Shown: positions 21,669-33,379 of the stretch, one piece after another | Position numbering within the stretch: position 1 is the stretch's first letter | Layout of the letters: each line of letters starts with the position of its first letter | NCBI GenBank assembly: GCA_023678885.1 | Contig: CM042955.1 | Coordinates: 39,089,088-39,153,087, forward strand | Direction of reading: 5' to 3' | DNA length: 64,000 nucleotides | Source: Pogostemon cablin | Lineage: Eukaryota > Streptophyta > Magnoliopsida > Lamiales > Lamiaceae | The notes under the pieces: model-generated | What the model saw: the letters and a program-made list of their open reading frames with translations, nothing else | Databases searched by the model: none | What the model was told of the DNA's origin: nothing | Translations under genes and position numbers: made by a program

Positions 21669-22818
21669 AGTATATTAGTACCTAGGTTAAGTTTTTCGTT
21701 TATGGGACTTCAGCCTATTTAAACTCTAGATAATGCACTAGGATTTTGTCATCACGAAGAAATTATTTATTTTGAAACTTTATTGGTTCATGGTGGAGCT
21801 TATCTTAATTTGTGGAACTCTTTGAGGTGTTATTTCGTTGTGTGTTTTATTTATTTTCTTTATCCTGTGTGTCTCTATTAATTAGTCTTACTTGTCATCA
21901 CTCTTCATCAATATAACCAACATCCATGGAATGAAGGAGAAAGAGAGATTAAAATTAGTGGCTACAAAGAGATGCAATAAAATAGAGAAGATTTCGGACA
22001 AATTTAGGATACCTTAAATACCTAGGGTACAAGAATATATAGGGTTGATGGAATCGCAACCTCTGGCACTAATGTCTACCCCTAATAATGCAACGGCTAT
22101 TTCCCGTGGCAAATTTCGTGTCATGAAACATATGGCATCCCCTATACTGCAGCAATGGGCATTACAACCACACCGAGTCTAGATCGACCTCATATTAGTT
22201 AAGTTACCAAAGACAAAGCTTCTTTTTTTATGTTGCAAATCCAATCAACGAGTTAGCACAAGCGGAACATTTTTTCTTGGTTCACGAAATTCCCTTGAGT
22301 GACTGCATGAAATTAAGCATCCATATCACTTCATTTGGAGATAACACTGAAGAACTTTTAAGTTCTATCAAGCCCTTCAAGGAGGAGAACTAGATAGATA
22401 TGGTTAGGCCATTAAGTCAATTTCCTAATTGAAGCCTCGAGCTCAAGGTTGTTCGGTTGAGGAGGCAATTGATAAAGAGAGAAGATGACATAATTTTAAG
22501 GTTAATTTCTTTTAGTACTTTAATTTCAAGACAATTATTTCCTAATTTGGATTATTTAGTTTCTTATTTCTTTGTTACCTTAGTTTCCTATGTCTACTAT
22601 GTTAGTACCTAAGTTTAGGGTTTTATTTACGGCCTTAAGCCTATTTATACTCCATATGTTGCTCTAGGGTTTCATAAGAAAAAAATATCCTTTTTACGAC
22701 CTTAATGGTTTGTGGTGAAGCTTGTCTCAGTGATAGAGTTCGTCTCCATGGCCCTCTTTGAGGGATTGTTTTGGTGTGTGTTTTATTTATTCTCTTTATC
22801 TTGTGTGTCTCTCTATCA
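21669..22818 (+). repeat. Diverged direct repeat pair, probable ancient LTRs
   Basis: 21669-21880 and about 22599-22818 share GTTAGTACCTAG/AG, GGCCTTAAGCCTATTTA-like text, TGGTGNAGCTTNTCT and GTGTGTTTTATTTATT with CTTTATC at the end. They lie in the same orientation about 930 bp apart. The sequence between has a GCCTCGAGCTCAAGG phrase, like the end of chromovirus pol, but no usable frame. It is probably a deleted old gypsy element. 22819-22991 holds nothing recognisable. Confidence 0.5.
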
Positions 22819-22991
22819 GAGTTCTCGAGTTCTTGAAATAAAAATGACTTGAAAAGAATGAAATAAATGAATTACAATGTATCCAAATGTCGTATTATTT
22901 TAGAAATTGAGCTTTTCAAGGTATTTACAATAATAAGACACAAAGGGGCCACGTTATAACTAGAAGTAGGGCTATAGAGCTTGTGGCTTAC

Positions 22992-23605
22992 TGTTGCATA
23001 ATTTACTACATGACAATTTAACTCTGAAGTGTAAAGATATCAATTGTAGTTGACAAGCGACCAAGCTAAATTATCCAACCCAAAAGGACAACAAATTATC
23101 TACTTAAAAAATTACTATATTAAATAAGACACATAACCAATTTCCAATTTTGAGAATAATTATTATTTAAAGTACGGATATTAAATTACTATTTCAATTA
23201 AATCACTAAAGGAATATTTTAAGATTTAATCAAGATTAAATCAATAGTTTTAAGGAAATCCAGCATAGACTAATTAATCTGAATTCCTATATATCTAATT
23301 GTACATTCATGTAGAAGTTATGGAATCACACGTGGATGTGAAAATTCATTTGATAAGGCCAAGATAAATTAACAATTAAATCTAGCTTATTTTCTAAGAT
23401 ACGTAAGTGATAATTCCACCCCCTCCCCTCTCTAGGTTACAACTGTACTTGATTCTTTCCCTTAGAAGGTACTTGAATCCTATACATTCTCCCTTTTAAG
23501 GTACTATAGAACTAACTCCTACTATCCTGCTTGAAGGGTCTAATTGCATTGTTCCACTAGATCATTCAAATATTTGATTTATTAGTTTTGAAGAATTAAC
23601 ATGAT
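22992..23605 (-). repeat. Element C 3' LTR, piece 1
   Basis: Starts TGTTGCATAATTT. It contains ATATCAATTGTAGTTGACAA then GCGACCAAGC, which parallels the opening of B's LTR at 23640-23690. It is interrupted at 23605 by element B. Confidence 0.75.
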
Positions 23606-24050
23606 TGATGGGTGTATTCTCAACACATAAAATAATCCACAAGTATGAAGGGTATCAATTGTACTTTCGATAGGCGACCAAGTGATTATCGAACCCAAGG
23701 GACGGATTATTATAAATTTAGTTATATTCAATTTAACTAAGACTATGTTGGTAAATTTGGTTTGGAAAAATTGCGTAACTAAATAACATATAATTTAAAT
23801 TGAAAATTAAATAATAAGCAATAGAGAAGATACGGTGGTGATCAAATAAGAAATTAGGTAGTTCTTCGGGTCATCCATCTTTACTTATTAATTTCCTTTC
23901 CATGTGTTGATGTCCGACTCTGCCTTGTGGTTTATGGACGCATCACTAAACCATGCAAGTTCACCCTATAGACATAAGAAGCATGCGTATGACACATGTG
24001 AATATCCTCGGAGTAAGAGATATAATTCACCCCTCTTTCTAGGTACTATC

Positions 24051-25252
24051 TGTTGGATTGTATACTAAAAGTCTAGCTTTAGTATGAACAATGTCATAAC
24101 AATATTTGTAATGAGAATCATTGATCAAATGATTGCATCTTATAATTTATTTTATATGCATGACACAATAGTCCATTTACTTTATACTGTAGATAATATG
24201 TTGTGCGACAACACGCAGAAGATCATATTATCGGTTTCCTTATAAAGTATAAACAGATGCTCACAACTGAGATAGACAGGGACTCTCTATCGGTATGGTT
24301 GTAGTGTGGTTTGGTATTAGCTTGTCTTGGCTATAGAATCACATTAGTGCACTTGTGTGTATTGAGCAGGACCGCCTGAGATCGTTCTTCTTATACTGAC
24401 TATATAGTAGAACTTGATCTCTGTTATTATGGAAGTTCATGCTCTTAATCCCTATACAATAACCTCGACACGTAGGGCAGTATGTATTTCTTTGATTCAT
24501 CAATGGGTGAGATTTATAAGTATTAAATCAACAAACTCGGTGAGTTGGGAAGTAGTGTTGTATCTATGGTGTGCTGTTGATTGTAGAAGGAATCCATGTC
24601 CGTCATAGGTTGATGATGTCCCCTTGAGGAGCTCATAAGGTTTATCATGTAAATCTTGCAAGTGGATTAATTTCCGGCATGATAAAAAGGTTGAGTGGTA
24701 CTACTCTCGGACGAGATATTAATTAATTAGAGTTGTCAGTAACTTAATTAATTAATGGACATTGAATATCTTAAACATGGGGAGACTATCGGGCTTATAA
24801 TAAGAAGGAGCCCAGAACATAATTTGGGATTGGATGGGTAGTGCAATAATAATATTTTAGTGGACTATATTATTATTATTGGATTTAATTAAAAGCTTTG
24901 GGCTAAGCTTGGTTAATTAAATTCAATTGAGGCCCAGCCCAATTTCTCCTCCTGGTCCCTGCAGTAGCCCTTATAAATAAGTTATCTCAGTTCCTGTTAA
25001 CCCTAAGTCAGTGCCTCATTTGACAGTTAGAAAGAACAGGAGCAGATTGAGAGAATCCTGCGGATTGTTGCCCACACAACAACAGGATTCAACTTGGGAC
25101 ATACTGCAGATGATTGAGAGGTGGTTCTCTGCAATGGTTCATCCTCTACATCAACCCAGAAGTACGGTAAACTTGTTTAAATCGCTTCCGCTGATTGTTT
25201 GCCTGAAATCCTAAACGGATCACGTTTGAGCCACAAGATCCAATTGCCAACA
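24051..25252 (+). repeat. 5' LTR of copia E
   Basis: TGTTGGATTGTATAC...TTGCCAACA, 1202 bp. Small open frames at 24414 and 25011 recur in the other LTR and are not genes. Confidence 0.95.
24970..24981 (+). promoter_or_regulatory. TATA box of E 5' LTR
   Basis: CTTATAAATAAG, conserved at 31969-31980. The start site is probably about 30 bases downstream, near GTTCCTGTTAACCC. Confidence 0.5.
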
Positions 25253-25254
25253 AT

Positions 25255-25266
25255 TGGTATCAGAGC
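25255..25266 (+). other. Primer-binding site of copia E
   Basis: TGGTATCAGAGC, identical to the initiator tRNA-Met complement, two bases after the 5' LTR. Confidence 0.95.
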
Positions 25267-25499
25267 ATTGGTTTCCTGGTGAAACGTGAGTCGTTTGGTG
25301 GGGTTTATGTGATTATTAGATTATGTGATTTGATCTGGTTATAATCGCATGTTTTAGTGTTTCTTGTGATTTATTTTCACATGATTGAAAGCATGTTTTA
25401 GCCTGTGTTCATTCTGCAACCCTTATATACATCTTTGGCTGTATATTATTATATTGTTGTTTATGAATATCTCAATACACCATGAGAAATTGAATTGCC

Positions 25500-26520
25500 C
25501 TGGTAATAATAAACAATGTTGAGACTGCCGGGTGTTGGATGACTCACGGTTGATGGAGGCTGGAAGGGGCTGGAGCAGGCGGATCGGGGCAGATCAACGC
25601 AAATCCAGCGGCACTGATGGTGGCGCACAGCTGATTGGCACAAACTGTTGCACGAAAAGGCTGGCGGAAGATGGTGAGGCTCGACACGATATCGCCAGAC
25701 GAACTGCAGCAGCTTCCGGCCGGGACACTGCTGAGTTCCGGCGAGTTGATGTTCGCTGGGAGCAACGACTGCCGCTGACTGTTGCAACAACGGAGTTGCT
25801 AAGGACAAAGGCTGGTGGTTTCTTGGCGGGCCGGCGAAACTGCGTGGTCTGGGCTGCGGAACGACAGTCAGCGCGGCCACCGGAAGCAGTAAGCTGGCGA
25901 TCGTCTTCGGCGATGGTTGGAGCAGCAATTCCAGAAGGGATCGATAATGGCCAAACCATGGCTGAGGCTATAGAGGCGTCTGACTGGAAGTTCCGGCCAG
26001 TCTGTGTTGCAACCAGGCGCGTTTCCCCTGGCCTCCAATGGCGTGGCTGATGGACGATCGACGGAGGCATCTGGAGAGAACATCTGTTGTGAGATTCGAT
26101 CGAGTTGCAGGTGAAGGCTCGTGCACATCCGGCGGTGCATGTTGATTGCGACTACGACTGGAGAATGGTCGGAGCAGATCGGCGATGCACATCGGACGCC
26201 CAGAGAGGAAGATTGGGGCACCGTCGTGGCTGGCGGCGCGAATCCGGTTGGGCCACCGGGAGTCTTCCAGGCATGATGGGATCGGCTGTTGGCGGCGGCA
26301 CGTTGCAGCAGCTGCGGCCGGAGAGGATGGTAGCCGGCGTCTCTTTGCTGGTGGATTCCTGGAGTGCACGCAGCGGTTTCGTGGCGACGCTGTCGGGTCT
26401 TGACGGTGTGTCTCTGGCGGGCTGACGGTGCTATTCGCCGTGAGTAGCGGCGCCGGTGTGTCTGCTGCCGTGTGTGCGTTCGGTTGCGGCTGGGCACAGA
26501 TGGTGGCGGCTGTGTATTTA
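25500..26520. other. GC-rich island in copia E in place of gag start
   Basis: About 1 kb of GC-rich DNA rich in CCGGCGA, GGCGGC and TGGCGG phrases, inside an AT-rich element. Open frames occur on both strands and in several frames at once (for example 25532-26050 plus, 25868-26497 minus, 25594-26070 minus), which is expected when stops are rare. None resembles a known protein. It may be a captured host 5' gene region or a lineage-specific leader. Confidence 0.6.
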
Positions 26521-27120
26521 GGGCAGCAGTTGGATGCGTGGGCCTTGTATTAGTATTGGGCTGGGATTTGGGCCCAAAATTTAATTAATAGGAGATTGGG
26601 CTGAAGGGCCCTATTTTAATTAAGGTGTATTTGGACTTGATTCTCTAGATCATGGGCTTGATACTTTGCTCCCTGTTGGGCCCATTTTTTATTAAAATGG
26701 ATGTTGGGCCCAATTCAGTAATTAATAGAGGGCTGCTCAATTTTAATTTGGTTTTGGGCTGTGGGCCCAATTTTAATTAAAATGGATATGGGCTGCTGGA
26801 CCTTAATTGCTGGATTTAATTAATTGTGGGATTGATGTTGGGCCAAGGTTAAATATTGGGCTAGACCTTAATGAAGAAATTGGCAGGGTAAATGGGCTTA
26901 ATTATTTTATTAATGGGTTGCTCATTTTATGCTAATAAAGTTTGGGTCAGCTGGGCATATTTAATTGATCCAACATTTTATGCAATTAATTAATGTTATA
27001 TAACTGATTAATTGATTTAATTGTCAATTATTGTTGTATATGTGAAAGGCATGTTCTATGTGATTTATTTATTTAAATTGCTGTTAATAGAAGCATGTCT
27101 AAGTTGTATATTTTATTCTG
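26520..27120 (+). repeat. Quasi-repeats of GGGCCCAATTTTAATTAA type
   Basis: The phrase TTGGGCNNNGGGCCC followed by AATTTAATTAA appears about six times with variable spacing (26565, 26590, 26680, 26705, 26765). Non-coding. I see no known function. Confidence 0.5.
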
Positions 27121-27229
27121 CAATATTATATGCATGATTAAAACCCTCGGTTATTAAATAACTAAGTGGGAGAGGGGATTGGTAATTAATTCCCGCGGCC
27201 TCCATTATTGGTTTGTAAGTGATGTGAGT

Positions 27230-27420
27230 AAACTTGCGTGTTGGCAATAGGCCTTCCTCCCTAACGGATGAGTTTATTCATGGATTACTGGTACAGACTT
27301 CATTAATAATTATTGTTTGTAATGTGGCACATAAACTTGCGTGTTGGCAATGGGCCTTCCTCCCTAACGGATGAGTTTGTGTGCGGTTCACTAGTACAAA
27401 CTTATAATTGATGATTGTAG
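27230..27420 (+). repeat. 103-bp tandem duplication in copia E
   Basis: AAACTTGCGTGTTGGCAAT starts units at 27230 and 27333. Both continue with GGCCTTCCTCCCTAACGG and ATGAGTTT, and diverge after that. A related CCTCCCCAACGGAGTC phrase occurs at 27529. Confidence 0.8.
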
Positions 27421-27919
27421 GAAGCTATCCGAGCGCGTGTGTACTTCTCTAACTCTAAGGCACACAAGCTCGCGCAGTGGACTTGGGATCAAATAATGGT
27501 ATACACTTAGGTGTAAATAATTAGTATCCTCCCCAACGGAGTCACTGCTATTATTTGCATGGCTAAAGAGGAACCGACTATTAATTATTTTGTCATAAAG
27601 TTAGGTTGACAAATGAAATTAATGGGTAAAACCTTCTCTTGTAAATGTTCGGGTTTGTAAACGTCCACACTAACGTGGCTTGCAGACTCACGGTGCTTGA
27701 GATGTCGGTGAATTTTATTTTATATTGTTTTGAGGGAAACAATATAAAAGGATAAAATTCGAAGTTTTGATCAGTAAATTTAATCGTGATTCTCTGTATT
27801 TCGAATAGTTTTAGTCTCACTAATTGTTAACTAAAAGAAATTATATTTACTTGTCCAAATTAACTGATTAGAAAAGAATCTTAATTTTGAAATTTACTGC
27901 TTAAGAAAATACATGTGTT

Positions 27920-28180
27920 CTCTCAAAGGACGGCTCATGATGCCTATTAAAGTCTTTAGTGAAGAGATGAGAGGATCATAGAAATATGATGAACTCATGT
28001 AACTCTTCAGATACTTGAGTAATTTAAAAGGCGCAAGATCATGATAGAATTTGATGAATGAATTGGAAAAGCTTGGAGTATAAATTGAAAGGGAAACCTA
28101 GATCAATTTTATTCTCCATGTTTAGCCTTGATGTTTTGAGAAAGTTCTACCTGAAATACTAGAGGATGTATATGGTGGGA
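27920..28180 (+). pseudogene. Gag trace of copia E
   Basis: MNELEKLGV then IEREPRSILFS, separated by a stop, near 28050-28120 recall the copia gag pattern of a GELEKLGV segment followed by a DLILQSLP segment. There are several stops and no zinc knuckle. Weak. Confidence 0.45.
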
Positions 28181-28719
28181 GACTTCTGACAAAACATGTG
28201 GCAAAGGAAAGCCATTTTCATCATAAAGTGAACAAGTTTAATATCTTATTCACTAGTTGTTTAAACATGATTAGTGATGGCATCTATTAACACGAAGTGT
28301 GTAGATACTGGAATCACTAAATGTTTATTACTAAGTGAGGATAAGATAGTTATGACATGGGTAAAACTACGAAGGTAGTGGCTATTGCAGTGGGAGTTAT
28401 TTATCTCTCTTATGATAGGAATAAATGATTGATTATGAGAAATTATCTTTACGTACGTTTTCATGGAAAGAATTTAATTTCGGTTTCTATGCATTAACGG
28501 ATGGATACTTCATTTCATTTATATGACATGGTCATAATGATGAGGAATGGGGGTATAATATGTTATAGTACGTTGGTGGATAATAATTATACTCTTGAAT
28601 CATGTTCATCCCACAGATGCAAGAAATAGTAATTAATAATGCATCTTCTAATATGAGTAAGAGAAAGGAACCTTCGGAAATGAACTAAACATACATTTGG
28701 CGTCTATGACTAATTCATT

Positions 28720-29240
28720 TTACTTGAGTAGGATTCAAAAGTTGATAGCCGATAGACCGTAAGGTTTATCTGAAGTGGAAACTATCGGACTTGCGAGTCT
28801 TACTTGGAAGTAAAAATGATTAACTGCCTTTTCAAAGCTGTGGAGTGTAGAGCCAAAGATATATATGTTGGAATAAGTTCATTCTGATTCAAGCGGACCT
28901 AATATTATCCAGGCAAGAGGTAGTCATTACGGTTTAACCGTGGTGGTAAATACCTCTTGGGATAGTTAGGAGCTATTGATCAGAAGTTGAGATTAAATCT
29001 CAAGTTGTCTACACCGGGCATGCCCCAGCTGAATGGTGTGGAGAATAGAAGGAATAAGGCTCTTATGGTTGTGATTAGATAGATGATGAATTATTTGGAA
29101 TAATTAAATTCATTTTATGGATATGCCCTAGATACAGTAATTCGTAAAACATTTTGTCTGTTTATGGGACATCCTATAAAAATGAAGAGTGATTTATTTA
29201 GTCCAAAAGATCGAAGGGTGATTGTCAACACAAACACTAG
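28720..29240 (+). pseudogene. Integrase trace of copia E
   Basis: RIQKLIADRP then LSEVETIGLASLTWK near 28727-28815 resemble the GAG-pre-integrase domain. SGPNIIQARGSHYGL near 28900-28945 is like CGPMNVQARGG in relatives. TPGMPQLNGVENRRNKALM near 29010-29070 is the block after the catalytic Glu region. The segment with the catalytic Asp residues is largely deleted. Many stops. Confidence 0.75.
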
Positions 29241-29559
29241 TTTTTTTGGAAAAGGACTATGTAATAAATCACAAGCCCATGTATAAGTTGTTCTAAAGGA
29301 AGTGAGAGGAAAACACTAAGTATAAGTACCAAGTGTACAAGAGGATATACCACAAGGTAAACTGCAATGCGTGTCACGTCTGATACACAATTACATGTAG
29401 TGCCTTGTCGTAGTGGGAGGGTTGTGTGATAACTCATAAATATATGTTTGGGAGAGTCGTGAGACTTGATCCCTAGTGAACATGGTATTATCCCACGGAT
29501 ACGATATAGCACTACAAGATTAAAATGCGGAATCTTAGCAAGTTGCAATGTATGTTGAA

Positions 29560-30330
29560 ATAGAATCTACGGATTTTATATTAAGTCTGGGAACTTGTAT
29601 GACCACTAAATGGTGTAAAAGCCATTGCAAGGGTCAAAGGAAATAAAAGAGGATCATACAGAAAGGTGAAAATCTTGAAAGCAAAGCTTGTTGCGAAAAG
29701 ATGTACTCAGAAAGAAATGGTTCGATTATGAGGAAACATGTTCGCTGGTAGCTATGCTTATGTTGATCCGGATTCTTTTATTTATTGCTGCTATGAGTAA
29801 CAGCAAATAGATGTCAAGACAGCTTTCCTGATTGGAAGTCTTGAGGAAAACATCTATGTGGAGCGACCAAAGTGATTCATTGCAAAGTACTAATTGCATT
29901 TTAATAGTAAGCTTATAGGTGTCCATCAATGGACTAAACCATGCTTTAAGATCGTGAAGCATCTGTTTTGATTAGGTAATCCAGTGGCATGGATTTAAAT
30001 CAATGAGCGGATGAGTCTTGTGTATTGTAAAGAGTGACGGAAATGTGGTGGTATTTCTTGGACTATATGTAGATAGTATCTTGCTCATTGGAGACAATGA
30101 AAGAGTATTATCGGGCGTATGGGTACGGTTAATAAAGCGGTAAAGATGAAGGACTTAAGAAAGGCAAAATACATCTTTTTGATCACGGTAATACGGATCA
30201 CAAGAAAGGATGTTATGCTTATCTCAAGTTTCATAAAATGATACAGTCCATACTCGTTTAGCATGTAAATTTATCTAAGTGAATGTGTCTTTGAGACACA
30301 AGAAGAAGATATAGTAGATGAAAGTGGTTC
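29560..30330 (+). pseudogene. Reverse transcriptase trace of copia E
   Basis: QQIDVKTAFLIGSLEENIYV at about 29805-29865 is a clear copia RT motif. A degraded form of the upstream KARLVAKGFTQKEGIDYEETF region lies at 29670-29740. The YVDD region is blurred (LYVDSILLIG-like near 30065-30095), with the second Asp lost. There is no continuous frame. Confidence 0.8.
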
Positions 30331-30489
30331 CTTATGCTTCGGCGAATAAGGAAGCTTAATCTAAAGAATGCTATGAACGAAATTGGATATCTGTGTTGTT
30401 GAACGCATGAACAGAAGGTATCAACGTAACCCAGAACAAGAATGATGAACTGTAGTAAGACATATATAAAGTGCCTGAGAAGGACTGCA

Positions 30490-30975
30490 AATTATATGTG
30501 GATTTACTAAACAGATTCACTGCTTCTTGTGGATTACGTAGATTCAGATTTTTTAGTCAGATTGGACGGCAGTAAATTCTCCTCAAAGGTTATGTGTTTA
30601 ATCTTAGGAAGTAGAGTCATAATGTGGAGGAGTGTTATATAGAAATATATTTCAGACTCCGGACTCCATCATGGAAAGATGATGAATTTGAGCCTATGAG
30701 GCAGCCAAAGTATCTATATGACTCTGGAGACTTCATGATGGACTTTGAAGTATTTCTAAGTTTGCCCAAGGTAATCACAATTTACATTGATGATATGGGT
30801 GCAGTTGCAAACTTGAAGAAATCACAAGTCCATAAGGCAATTAAACCCATGGAGCGCAAGTACCACCTGTTACGAGAAATCGTATGATGAGGCGAAGGTT
30901 GTTGTCGCCTAGATTGCATCGGATGATGACCTAGTAAACCATTTACAAGGACCTTAAGGCGAGAGCTTTTAATGG
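30490..30975 (+). pseudogene. RNase H trace of copia E
   Basis: IDDMGAVANLKKSQVHKAIK then MERKYHLLREIV (30787-30880) match the copia RNase H end DNSGAVANSKEPRSHKRGKH then IERKYHLIREIV. Upstream parts at 30545-30620 are frameshifted. It stops at 30885. Confidence 0.8.
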
Positions 30976-31038
30976 TCGTGTAGTGGAAGTAGGAATCAGA
31001 TGTATGGCAGAAGACATGACAGCATAGTCTTTTAGTAT

Positions 31039-31049
31039 AAGTGGGAGAT
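31039..31049 (+). other. Polypurine tract of copia E
   Basis: AAGTGGGAGA directly before the 3' LTR. Same motif as copia F. Confidence 0.85.
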
Positions 31050-32251
31050 TGTTGGATTGTATACTAAAAGTCTAGCTTTAGTATGAACAATGTCATAACA
31101 ATATTTGTAATGAGAATCATTGATCAAATGATTGCATCTTATAATTTATTTTATATGCATGACGCAATAGTCCATTTACTTTATACTGTAGATAATATGT
31201 TGTGCGACAACACGCAGAAGATCATATTATCGGTTTCCTTATAAAGTATAAACAGATGCTCACAACTGAGATAGACAGGGACTCTCTATCGGTATGGTTG
31301 TAGTGTGGTTTGGTATTAGCTTGTCTTGGCTATAGAATCACATTAGTGCACTTGTGTGTATTGAGCAGGACCGCCTGAGATCGTTCTTCTTATACTGACT
31401 ATATAGTAGAACTTGATCTCTGTTATTATGGAAGTTCGTGCTCTTAATCCCTATACAATAACCTCGACACGTAGGGCAGTATGTATTTCTTTGATTCATC
31501 AATGGGTGAGATTTATAAGTATTAAATCAACAAACTCGGTGAGTTGGGAAGTAGTGCTGTATCTATGGTGTGCTGTTGATTGTAGAAGGAATCCATGTCC
31601 GTCATAGGTTGATGATGTCCCTTTGAGGAGCTCATAAGGTTTATCATGTAAATCTTGCAAGTGGATTAATTTCCAGCATGATAAAAAGGTTGAGTGGTAC
31701 TACTCTCGGACGAGATATTAATTAATTAGAGTTGTCAGTAACTTAATTAATTAATGGACATTGAATATCTTAAACATTGGGAGACTATCGGGCTTATAAT
31801 AAGAAGGAGCCCAGAACATAATTTGGGATTGGATGGGTAGTGCAATAATAATATTTTAGTGGACTATATTATTATTAATGGATTTAATTAAAAGCTTTGG
31901 GCTAAGCTTGGTTAATTAAATTCAATTGAGGCCCAGCCCAATTTCTCCTCCTGGTCCCTGCAGTAGCCCTTATAAATAAGTTATCTCAGTTCCTGTTAAC
32001 CCTAAGTCAGTGCCTCATTTGACAGTTAGAAAGAACAGGAGCAGATTGAGAGAATCCTGCGGATTGTTGCCCACACAACAGCAGGATTCAACTTGGGACA
32101 TACAGCAGATGATTGAGAGGTGGTTCTCTGCAACGGTTCATCCTCTACATCAACCCAGAAATACGGTAAACTTGTTTAAATCGCTTCCGCTGATTGTTTG
32201 CCTGAAATCCTAAACGGATCACGTTTGAGCCACAAGATCCAATTGCCAACA
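31050..32251 (+). repeat. 3' LTR of copia E
   Basis: 1202 bp; about 99% identical to 24051-25252 (about 11 substitutions, no length change). Confidence 0.95.
31969..31980 (+). promoter_or_regulatory. TATA box of E 3' LTR
   Basis: CTTATAAATAAG, as in the 5' LTR. Confidence 0.45.
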
Positions 32252-32808
32252 CTATCAGTATCAATTATTTCCCGTGCACTTAGTACTCTAACCCAATATG
32301 ATCTCCTTTTATAGGTACTATGAAGTTATACTCTTTATCCTACTTATTAACCCGAATAAGATTCAATTAACAAGTATCTATATAAGATAATTCTAATATG
32401 ACTTCGGAATCCCTTCACTTAGAATTATAACATGTAATCCTGCTCAATAGTGAATGCACTCAATCAATAACCTAGATATGTATTCAGACTCTACATAACA
32501 GTTAATGATGCACAAAACAACCGTGAGTATGTATTAAAAAGGCACAATCTTATATAAAATAAACCACAAGTAGTGTTGTACGGAGTTTATACATGGAAAT
32601 TCAATTAACTAATAAAACGTTCATAACCCTAGAACTACCAGAGCGGCTCTAGCCCATGATTGATCTAGGAATAATCATAGTTGATTGGTATGATCTTACT
32701 TGACTCGCCAGACGAACCTCTCTTCACGACTCATTCAGATGATGACAGGGTTTCAGTGGTAGATGGATGATGGATGATGTGTGTCGTCCCTTTTCTCCTA
32801 CGAAATCT

Positions 32809-32820
32809 CTTCTTTTATAC
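32809..32820 (-). promoter_or_regulatory. TATA box of B 3' LTR
   Basis: GTATAAAAGAAG on the minus strand, just downstream (in LTR sense) of the TCGA-box cluster at 32920-33180. Confidence 0.55.
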
Positions 32821-32919
32821 TCATGGAACCTCCTTATGGGCTTAGGATGGCTTTTGCCTGAAGCACACATCAAATTTGGTAAAAGAAATCCGTAATTTCC
32901 AAAAATAAAAGCTGCGAGA

Positions 32920-33180
32920 ATTCGTTCGACCAAACCTTGCCTGGTTGAGCAAGGCCTTCAACTCGAGCAATGGTCGAGCAAGCTTACTATAAGTTTTTGT
33001 ACATTTTGTTCGACTTCACTCTTCTGCTTGACCAAGATGATTCTGGTCGAGCAACATCTCCAAGTCGAGCAAGCTCTCTGGACGAATCTGCGTATTCTGC
33101 TCGACTTAGCCACCTTGTTCCACCAAAGTGATGATGGTCGAACAAGGTCTTGAGGTCGAACGGCCTTCGAAAATCACCTT
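32920..33180 (-). repeat. TCGA-box cluster in B 3' LTR
   Basis: Repeated GGTCGAACA, GGTCGAGCA and GCTCGAC phrases in both orientations, forming short inverted repeats around TCGA cores. The same cluster lies at 44935-45185 in the 5' LTR. Confidence 0.8.
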
Positions 33181-33366
33181 AAAAATCGTATCTTCCGATT
33201 CTGAGCTTTTAAGACATGTTTTCCTGTACAAATATGCTCAAAAAGCCCTTGTTCCTCTGATTCGCACCTTTCTCATAAACAAACCAATTCATCTTAATAA
33301 ATGTTCAATCATACTCAATTCCCACACAAATCAGAGCCCAAAATACATGAATTTACACTCTCATCA

Positions 33367-33379
33367 AATCCTTAAACTT
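33367..33379 (-). other. Degenerate polypurine tract of element B
   Basis: Reads AAGTTTAAGGATT on the minus strand. C and D have AAGTTTGGGGGTT, so this copy carries three G-to-A changes. Confidence 0.65.

Larger units (their letters stand above)
24051..32251 (+). mobile_element. Copia element E: young LTRs, degenerate interior
   Basis: 8201 bp. Target-site duplication CTATC (24046-24050 and 32252-32256) lies inside the LTR of B. Both LTRs are 1202 bp with about 11 differences by eye. The primer site matches initiator tRNA-Met exactly and the polypurine tract is AAGTGGGAGA. The interior has copia gag, integrase, RT and RNase H traces in the right order, but no frame longer than about 100 codons in any of them, plus a 1-kb GC-rich island. 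It is likely a non-autonomous element moved by proteins from a relative. Confidence 0.93.
23606..33366 (-). repeat. Element B 3' LTR (split by copia E)
   Basis: 23606-24050 plus 32257-33366, about 1555 bp without the insertion. It is colinear with 43850-45358. The two differ by several percent by eye, clearly more than E's LTRs differ, in line with E being the later insertion. Confidence 0.9.

Noticed and set aside
25461..26497. Several long overlapping frames on both strands
   Set aside because: Explained by high GC and few stops; no known domain, no single favoured frame.
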